DNA of 64,000 nt from assembly GCA_936450465.1 (NCBI GenBank), contig OW388302.1:60858328-60922327 (forward strand), given 5' to 3'. A model generated the notes under the pieces. It saw only the letters and a program-made list of their open reading frames with translations, was not told the DNA's origin and ran no database searches. Below are positions 56,461 through 64,000 of this stretch, piece by piece; within the stretch, counting starts at the first letter, position 1, and every line of letters begins with the position of its first letter. A program made the position numbers and the translations under genes. This DNA is from Gibbula magus. Its lineage: Eukaryota > Mollusca > Gastropoda > Trochida > Trochidae.

Positions 56461-57649
56461 CAGGGCCCCGTTCCATAACAGCGAGCGCTTATAATAGCTC
56501 AACGACTAGTGTGAACAACTACTCTATGACCAATCTGTTCTGCGATTTCAATGTTCTTCTCGGTCCGTCATAGCAAATGGGAGTTTTGCTCAAATCGGCA
56601 CCGAGTATCAGTGTCTTCTCTTTAGTTTGTTGTGTTGTGTTTCTAGTCGTTAAATGTGTACAAATTCCTGGAAGTCACGTTAAGTATTGGTGATATTGGT
56701 GGTATGTGTTAAAATCACCACAATCTTTATAAAAGGATAGTGAATGAACACAATTGTGAAGTCGTGACAGTGTTTCCATTAAGTAAATGAACTGATTGCA
56801 GTGTTTAAAATAAACTTCATAGGATGGACTTTACAAGAAAGTGGTAAGTTGTTGAATGTGACTCTATATACATAACGGGACAGAACAGTCCCCGTCCATA
56901 TAATCACATGTACAAGACGTGATTTGAACAAAAACATGTGAATGTGACATTTTATGTTCTATTGCAACATGTCTGTAACAATGTGTCGATCACATAAATA
57001 TACCAACTTGACTCATCCGATCTAACCTGATCTATGGTACTATACACTACTATACCAACACTGTTCTGCGCTATCAAATCGGGTTGTTGTTTTTTGCTGA
57101 TTTGTGTGGATAATGAAAGTGATCATACTTAGATCAAGGCTATCATCCTTTCAAATATCTACTACGATGTGAAAACGTGATGTCATTAATCTACGTCACA
57201 TGGCATATACTTGTTATATAGGTGATAGTGATACTGGGAAATATATTCTCTTAGGCATATCACAAACATACATCATGAAATGGCCTTCGTATCATGCAGC
57301 ATCGTTAATTATTTTAATTTGCTTTGATTGTAACTTCTACGACAGTGCTCCTACTAGGTGAAAATAATTTCTTTGGTAAACCATTCATACACATGTATGC
57401 AACCCACATCAGACTGTCCTAATAATTATACTTCCAGTTATTGTACATTGACATAATTACATAACAATATATGCAATAATAACATTACTATATAATTAAC
57501 ATTCCAACTTTGATTTGGTTATATAATGAAGTTCTGTAGTTAGCCATTTTGGTTTACATATATATAGTGATACTAATTTCAACATGAAACGTTGAGAATT
57601 TGAAATAATTAAGAAATACTTACATAATTTTACATTCACATATAGAGAA

Positions 57650-58659
57650 TACTAAACGATGTCCTGTTTAATAACATATTTATGAAACGAGTGAGTGGTT
57701 TGATATTTAACGAGCGAAAGCGAGTTAAATACCAATACCATCTCACGAGTTTCATAAATATGTTATTAAACAGGACAGAGTTTAGTATTTTATTTATTAA
57801 TCACCCAACATTAACAAAATAATGCGCAAACGAAAGGCCGGTTCGAGTGCATTATGCCAGCATAACTAGGTCAGGCGTATGAATACATTGTAATGAGGCT
57901 GCTGTCATTCCGTTTTACGTTAACACTGAACAACGATCTAAATCAATTAAAGATCAACACGATTTTACGAACCAAACATCATATTTAATGAAAAAACAAC
58001 AACTTGACATAACTTTTTGAATCACAAATTTCAATTCTCGGGAATATTTTTTAAGTGCGTGGTATCATAGCTTTCAAGTTGTGCACCGCCTCAAAGAAGC
58101 GTGGCTGTTCGTGTGGCACGAACGTTTGAAACAGTTTGAAAAGTTTTAAGAAGTATGAAAGTTAACATGGATCACTGAGTTGTTTTTTGGTCCTGCAAAG
58201 ATAGGACCAAGGGATCGCATTTGAGAACGGCTAACATTTAGAGTGTTTGTGTTTGTATGCAAATTTGAAACACTTGCTCGATTTGGACCAGTGTCAACAA
58301 CATGCAGTGCACTCCCGTGACCCCTCATCAGCTGGACGGTTGATCAAGTCGCTGATTTGACGATGTTGATTGTCAGAGATGTGAGAATAATGGTTTATAC
58401 TCTGCAAGTTCTTGTGACCACTAATTTGTATAATTATTTATTATTTAGATATCAATGCTGCGATAGTCATTTAAAAGGATATTGTAAAAGTAAAAATGTC
58501 TGAAATAATGCTACTTCGAGATGTTGTGATTGACAGCTGACATTGTTTTGGTCATGTGACCAAGTGCAAGTAGTTCCGACAGCACGCGATGTTATTACAC
58601 TAAGTGTAATAACACGGTAGATTTATTACACTGCGATATCTTCAACGGGTGATTAATAA
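57650..58659. repeat. Foldback sequence and possible nested element in the LINE 5' region
   Basis: Arms 57650-57695 and 57742-57787 are almost perfectly inverted (TACTAAAC, then CCTGTTTAATAACATATTTA and TGAAACGAG). The loop contains a second pair GATATTTAAC / GTTAAATACC. Further, TTATTAATCACCC (57794-57806) is repeated inverted at 58647-58659, which may bound a nested ~870-bp element. Confidence 0.5.
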
Positions 58660-59089
58660 GCACATTTATCCAACTGTCCACATCTCTCCCACAGCACGTA
58701 CATTAACAATACCTGAACGTGATGCACGTGCAACACGTGTTAATCTTCTCCGTGTATCACCCTAGTAACGGCGGATTGTATTGTCGTAAAACTTGATAGC
58801 TTTTTGCTTGTTCATCATATACTTATACAAACATATGTACTTATCACTAATTATTTAGCCAGGGGATTCCTTCTCTTTTCCAATTTATGAAAAACTCTAT
58901 GAGTGCTTTCTTTTTTTGTATATTTTCTTTCTTTTTGTTTGAATTTTGAAACTTCTCTTCATTATGATTACTCAAGAAAATCAAACAAATATATTTGCAG
59001 TTGCAAACATACATATGTATGTGTTATTACGTACATAACCCAATCCCACTGCCAGCCTTCTGATATGTTTCATAGATTGTTTGTGTATC

Positions 59090-62000
59090 ATGTCGATTGA
59101 CATAATGCAATATAGGCAGGCAGTGGGAAGCTTTGCAGTTTCACTTCATTCAATAAGTTCATACAATCTTTATTTATATATCTATCTTTCAAGATTTCGA
59201 TGTGTGTATGATCCATGCACTTCAATATTTATCATTATTCTCTTACTTTGTTGCGGAGATATTCACCCAAACCCGGGACCAAAACCTGATAGAAATCTTA
59301 AGATAATACATCTCAATGTAAGAAGTCTAAAAGATAAAGTTGATATCATTCATGCGGAATTTGTAGACTATGATGTGATCTGTCTCACAGAAACTTGGCT
59401 AAATGATAATATTAATAGCAGGGATATACAAATTCCAGACTTTCACAGTCCGTTTAGAAAAGATCGTTTAACACGAGGCGGGGGCGTGGCCATTTACGTA
59501 AAACAAAACTTATGCGTAGAGAGTATGGAAACATTAGATATTGTTGGCCTCGAGGCACTATGGATAAAAATAAAATGCAAAAATAGAAATTATCTTATCG
59601 GTACATTTTACCGCGCGGATAAAAGTGAATTTTACTGGGACTTGATTAACCAATCAATCGAAATGGCGATAGATCTAAATATGTTTACTGTTATTGTTGG
59701 CGACTTCAACATAGATATCTTACAAGAAAGTAACATCAAAATCGAAACGCTCAAACGTTTATACGGGATAAATCAGATTATAACTGCTCCAACGAGAATA
59801 ACGCAAAGCTCTAGCACTTTAATTGATTTGATTTTTGTTTCACATAAAAACAGCTTGCTTAGCTCCGGCGTTCTCGATCCCGTATGCAGTGACCACTGTC
59901 CTGTTTTCCTGACAATCTTAGATAAAATATTTAAAACGCGATCTATAAAAAGAGTAGTATATGATTTTGATTCCATGGATAAAGACAGTGTTGAAAGACA
60001 TCTAAACGAAGTTGATGAAAACGAAATATTTAACTCTGGTAATATAAATACTGCAGTTGAAATTTTAACTGATAAAATAAAATATATCATGAACAACAAC
60101 ACACCGAATAGACTGGTCAATATAAAAGCGGATGACCCCGTATGGATGAATAGCAAAATTCGCGCTGCAATGCGTAAGCGAAATCGTTTTCATAAAATTG
60201 CCAAAAAACGAAATCGTCCCTCCGACTGGGCAAATTTCCGTTCATCCAGAAACAAAGTCGTTAGTTTAATACGTGAAGCAAAAAGAATATGTGACTCAAA
60301 AATAGATACTAAGGTAAATTCCTCCGTTGGCACAAAAACATGGTGGCGTTTGATAAAACAGTTTATTCAAAGTAAATCCGAACGTAACTTCTTTCCATCA
60401 ATAGTTTCTAACAACATTGTTTATGATGACCCCGAAGAGATTGCATATATTTTCAATGATTTCTTTGTTAGTCAGTCAACAGTAAAATATCCCGATGCAC
60501 AAGTACCCGATCGCGAATATCTCTCAGATCCTATTGTATCATCATTAAATACTGTCCATCTTACACCTGGGGAAGTACAAGATATTCTTCTCTCTCTTGA
60601 TCCATCAAAATCAACTGGACCAGATGGAATAGGAAATAGATTTCTTAAAGCCGCGGCGAAAGGTTTAGCTCCTATATTAACAAAACTGTTTAATTGGTCT
60701 CTTCAACAATTCACGTTTCCAGCCGCCTGGAAGGAAGCTTCAGTCATACCTCTGCATAAAAAGAATAGTGTTAATGAATGTTCCAATTACAGACCTGTCG
60801 CACTTACGAGTTGTCTGTCTAAAGTATTCGAAAAGTGTATCTTTAAACATGTATTTAACCACTTTCGAGACAATGACATCTTAACCAATTTACAATCCGG
60901 CTTTATGCCTGGTGATTCAACCGCTAACCAATTAACTTTTTTATACGATTTTATTGCGAAAGGGCTTGACGAAGGTAAGGAGGTTAGGGCTGTATTCTGC
61001 GATATAAGTAAGGCCTTTGACAAGGTCTGGCACAAGGGCATCATTTCTAAACTTAAGAACTATGGCATCGATGGTACTTTATTGAGCTGGTTTGAAAGTT
61101 ACTTAGAAAACCGTTTACAGAAAGTTGTCATAAATGGATATTCTTCCGATTATAAACCTGTACTTGCCGGCGTCCCACAAGGTTCCGTATTGGGTCCGTT
61201 ACTTTTCATTATATACATAAATGACTTAGTTGATGGTATTGAAAGTCACATACGCTTATTTGCTGACGATACTTCAATGTATGTAATTGTTGATGATCAC
61301 GATACTGCCGCTTCCAGTCTGAACGACGACCTAAAGCGCATATCTAGCTGGGCAGATAAATGGCAAGTTAACTTTAATCCTGATAAAACCGAAACAATAA
61401 ATTTTTCTCGTAAACATAAAACCGAAAAAATTCCAACTTTGCATATGAACCAAATTCCAATAAAAGAAGTCGAAAGCCATAAACATCTAGGCATAACGTT
61501 ACAGAAAGATTGCGCATGGAAAAATCATATAGAAGATATTGTTAAAAAAAGTTAGCCCCATGATTAACTGCCTTCGAAGCTTGAAATATCGACTTTCAAG
61601 AAAAACCCTAGAAACCATGTACAAATCATTTATCATGCCGATGTTTGATTATTGCTGCCATATCTGGGACAACTGTACAATCGACCAATCGCTTATTCTT
61701 GAAAGATTACATTTAGACGCCCTCCGTACGATATGTGGCGCAGTTCGTGGCACAAGTCATTATAAGCTATACACAGAAACACTGTTCAAATCCCTTAAAG
61801 AACGAAGGCGGGATATCAAACTGATTAATTTCTTCAAAATGAATAGCGGGCTCGCACCAAACTACCTCTGTGATCTGGTTCCTAGAACTGTCTCTGAAAA
61901 AAGTCATTACAATCTTCGAAATCAATCCAATTTGCAAACAATATACTGTAGAACCAAAATATACGAACAATCTTTTCTACCTGATACGATCAAAACTTGG

Positions 62001-62432
62001 AATTCATTACCTGATAACTTCGTACAAGCCAACACAATTGGCGAATTTAAGTCACTACTAACACATGATGAATCAAATAACAACTACCTAGATCTGAATT
62101 ATGGTAGTCGTTTCTGTCAGATTATACATTGTCGGCTTAAACTTGGATGCAGCGATTTGAACGCAGATAAAGTAAATAGACATATCTCAAACAATCCGGA
62201 ATGCGCTTGTGGATACCACAACGAAGATGTTGTTCATTATCTTTTTACATGTAAGTTATATACAACTCTTAGAAATAATACATTTTTCTATGTAAATGGC
62301 CATAACCTCCAAACTGTGTTATACGGAACACCTCAAGAATCTAATAATGTCAATATTAACATAATTAAGTCCCTACATCAATATATCAATAAATCCAAAC
62401 GCTTTGAAAATCATTCTAAATTATCTAAATAA
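59090..62432 (+). pseudogene. LINE endonuclease-reverse transcriptase with N-terminal 2A-like motif, one frameshift
   Basis: From the ATG at 59090 the first ~64 residues are hydrophobic (SIFIIILLLCC) and end in GDIHPNPGP (59255-59281), a 2A-like sequence; the endonuclease starts directly after it (LKIIHLNVRSL, ICLTETW, VGDFNID, STLIDLIFV, CSDHCPVF). RT: SKSTGPDGI, VIPLHKK, NYRPVALTS, CDISKAFD (about 636), GVPQGSVLGPLLF and FADDTSMY (about 723). The frame ends at 61555 but continues one frame over from 61539 (KKVSPMINCLRSLKYRLSRK), so a single-base change in the seven-A run at 61543-61549 region splits the protein; the remainder includes CACGYHNEDVVHYLFTCKLY, a C-terminal zinc-finger-like motif. 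Otherwise it looks full length. Confidence 0.85.
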
Positions 62433-62803
62433 ATATAATGGAACGAAACTGCAACAAATTATCAATTAACACTTATGTACGTATATCTATAGTTTGATTG
62501 TCTTGATTTTTTCATTTGTTGTTAACATGTTACCAGCTCTTGTGAATTTGTTTATGTTTTATGTAGTGGTGAGGCATTCACATAAGCAGAGTTTTGCTTG
62601 TTTGCCAAACCACATTCTTATTGAATAAAAATATGTTTAAACCAATAGCTCATTGATTGCTGAATGTAGAACTCAAGTAGCGCTCAGGTAGCGCTCTTCT
62701 CTCTTGAACGACAAGATGCAAATTCCTCTAAGTTTGCTCGCCTTAATTGCTACGTAACGCTTATTGAGAGATTACTTTAAAACCTCTGTTGAACACGGCC
62801 TAG

Positions 62804-63612
62804 GTGAATTATTCAATGGATATTGTGATAGCACTTATATGTGGCTCTTAACCCACAAGAGACTTCTTCAATCAGTTCAATAAACAGCTAATGGTTAATT
62901 GTGGACGTCCGCAGGGATTCAACCAAAAGTGCTCTTTTGAAGGATCATCACATGAAGTATTCAGTGTAGCTTGTTTTGTGAGTTTACCTGGTATCTATAT
63001 CAGCTATCTGTTCCAATCGTCGGTTCTTGTGTGAGGACGTAAAGCGGGGAGTTGGAACACATCAGATTCTCTAGCTGGACCAAAGTGAAGTACAGCTGCA
63101 TAGAGTTTACAGAGATTGAATTTGAAGAATTGGAATATATACCAGAGCCAAGATTCGAGGATTCCAAGTTACGATTTCTATTCTCTTCTACATAGTATTG
63201 AACTGGATAATTCAACGAGCTTTCTTTTCGTGTATGAGGATCTAACAAACGCGCAAGATATCTTAAGAAAATTATTTGTTGTCTGTAATGCCTGGAGAGA
63301 GCGGAAACTAATTGTCAAGGGAAGTGACACATGGAAATAAATTTAGAATTTCTATTCATCAAAGTGACATTGACCTAAATAATTCAAGGTGAATTACATT
63401 GTAATGAAAACCTCCCTTTACCAAAGAGTATCTCACATGACGTGACTTGTGGTTATGAAATATGAAAAGTTCGAGTCTGTAAAGAACTGCCAGAGTGACG
63501 AAAACTGGATTATTTACTTGAACGAGTAACGCATAATTGGAACTCTTCGTTTTTATATTCTACAAAAGAACACTCTGCTTCATTGAATATAGAAAAAGAC
63601 AACTTTAACTAA
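62804..63612 (+). other. Upstream flank of copy 3, last segment
   Basis: Aligned with 2600-3374 and 23860-24479. It contains the unidentified coding-like tract (63116-63340 open, 74 codons). An in-frame TAA at 63610-63612 directly precedes the exon 1 ATG. Confidence 0.6.
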
Positions 63613-63964
63613 ATGGAGAGGCGTGAACTTCAGAAAACGAAATCTTTATTTTCATATAGGAACATGATGATGATTATTTTGCATATTCTCTTCCTTCTCC
63701 CCTCTGTGACGTCATTATGTCCTTTGATCTACGCAGAGAGACTATTTGACTATAATGACAAAAAGATTTCCCAAAATCTGATAAGGACTATGACTGGTCT
63801 GAGCAAGACGGAATGTATCCATCAGTGTTACAATGAGACGTTTTGCAACAGCGTCCACTTCAACCCTTCGGGGTCAACTTGTTCGTGTCTCAGAGAGAGA
63901 TTCAAGGACACATCAGTCTCAACCGTTCCTGAGATCGGGCACACGCTCTTTCAGCTGAGAAAAC
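63613..63964 (+). CDS. PAN-EB-PAN secreted protein, copy 3, exon 1
   Basis: Same 352-nt exon as copies 1 and 2, with a signal peptide and a PAN domain with all six cysteines, and donor AAAAC|GTGAGT. The start is fixed by an in-frame stop immediately upstream. Distinct residues include E2, N48 (DYNDKK) and R96 (LRERF). The remaining exons lie beyond the window; by analogy an EB exon would follow after about 2-3 kb. Confidence 0.8.
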
Positions 63965-64000
63965 GTGAGTTACAACACTGAACTTGATTATATTCACTGT

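Larger units (their letters stand above)
56502..62643 (+). mobile_element. CR1/L2-like LINE, 6.1 kb
   Basis: AATAGCTCA (56493-56501) and AATAGCTCA (62644-62652) flank the insertion as a target duplication. A long 5' region (56502-59089) has no recognisable ORF1 and contains a foldback sequence (57650-57787). One EN-RT frame follows (59090-62432), then a 3' UTR ending GAATAAAAATATGTTTAAACC. A 5'-truncated relative of the 3' end is at 12700-12862. Confidence 0.7.
56461..62803 (+). mobile_element. Short GCGCT-rich inverted-repeat element split by a LINE
   Basis: The left part (56461-56501, GGGCCCCGTTCCATAACAGC...) and right part (62644-62803, ...TAGCGCTCAGGTAGCGCT... to ACACGGCCT) reassemble the element seen intact at 36845-37065. 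The host sequence AACACCAGG before and AGGTGAATT after is continuous in units 1 and 2. Confidence 0.6.
41846..64000 (+). repeat. Segmental duplication unit 3 (partial)
   Basis: At about 41845 the sequence jumps from the equivalent of 19480 to the equivalent of 22160, so the spacer and the whole 30-bp minisatellite are deleted at this junction. The unit then follows units 1 and 2 through the upstream flank, with about 21 kb of insertions, to exon 1 at 63613. Confidence 0.8.

Overview
The window is animal nuclear DNA. It is AT-rich, has GT-AG introns, very long simple-sequence arrays, non-LTR (LINE) retrotransposons, a Penelope-like element and many short terminal-inverted-repeat elements. No bacterial gene organisation is visible. 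The mix of 2A-carrying LINEs, hammerhead-ribozyme-bearing Penelope elements and small secreted PAN-domain genes fits a lophotrochozoan, most likely a mollusc. That placement is an inference from family knowledge, not a sequence match.

The backbone is a head-to-tail tandem duplication. Unit 1 (about 1-21288) and unit 2 (about 21289-41845) align along nearly their whole length, and unit 3 (about 41846-64000) begins a third copy that runs off the window. Each unit carries one host gene on the + strand. The gene has three coding exons joined by two phase-1 introns and encodes a predicted secreted protein of 248 residues: signal peptide, PAN/apple-like domain (exon 1), six-cysteine EB/EGF-like module (exon 2) and a second PAN/apple-like domain (exon 3). 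Copy 1 is 3375-3726 + 6827-6961 + 10860-11119. Copy 2 is 24480-24831 + 26721-26855 + 35977-36236. Copy 3 shows only exon 1 (63613-63964).

The units differ mainly in repeats and insertions. Intron 1 holds a ~32-bp minisatellite just upstream of exon 2. Intron 2 holds a kilobase-scale (GATG)n-like array. In copy 2 that array is split by a 4.9-kb antisense LINE whose ORF1 carries a 2A motif and is separated from ORF2 only by one in-frame amber codon. Downstream of the gene, unit 1 has about 40 copies of a 57-bp satellite where unit 2 has about four. Between units 1 and 2 lies a 30-bp minisatellite with a 360-bp higher-order period.

Unit 3's upstream flank is blown apart by nested insertions: a 330-bp element with an 18-bp target duplication, an 8.7-kb TTAA-flanked element (42994-51732) containing a second 7-kb inverted-repeat element (44004-51036), a decayed Penelope-like element (52349-55850) with an apparently intact hammerhead ribozyme fold at 55784-55828, and a 6.1-kb CR1/L2-like LINE (56502-62643) that splits a short inverted-repeat element. 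No rRNA, functional tRNA or CRISPR locus was seen.
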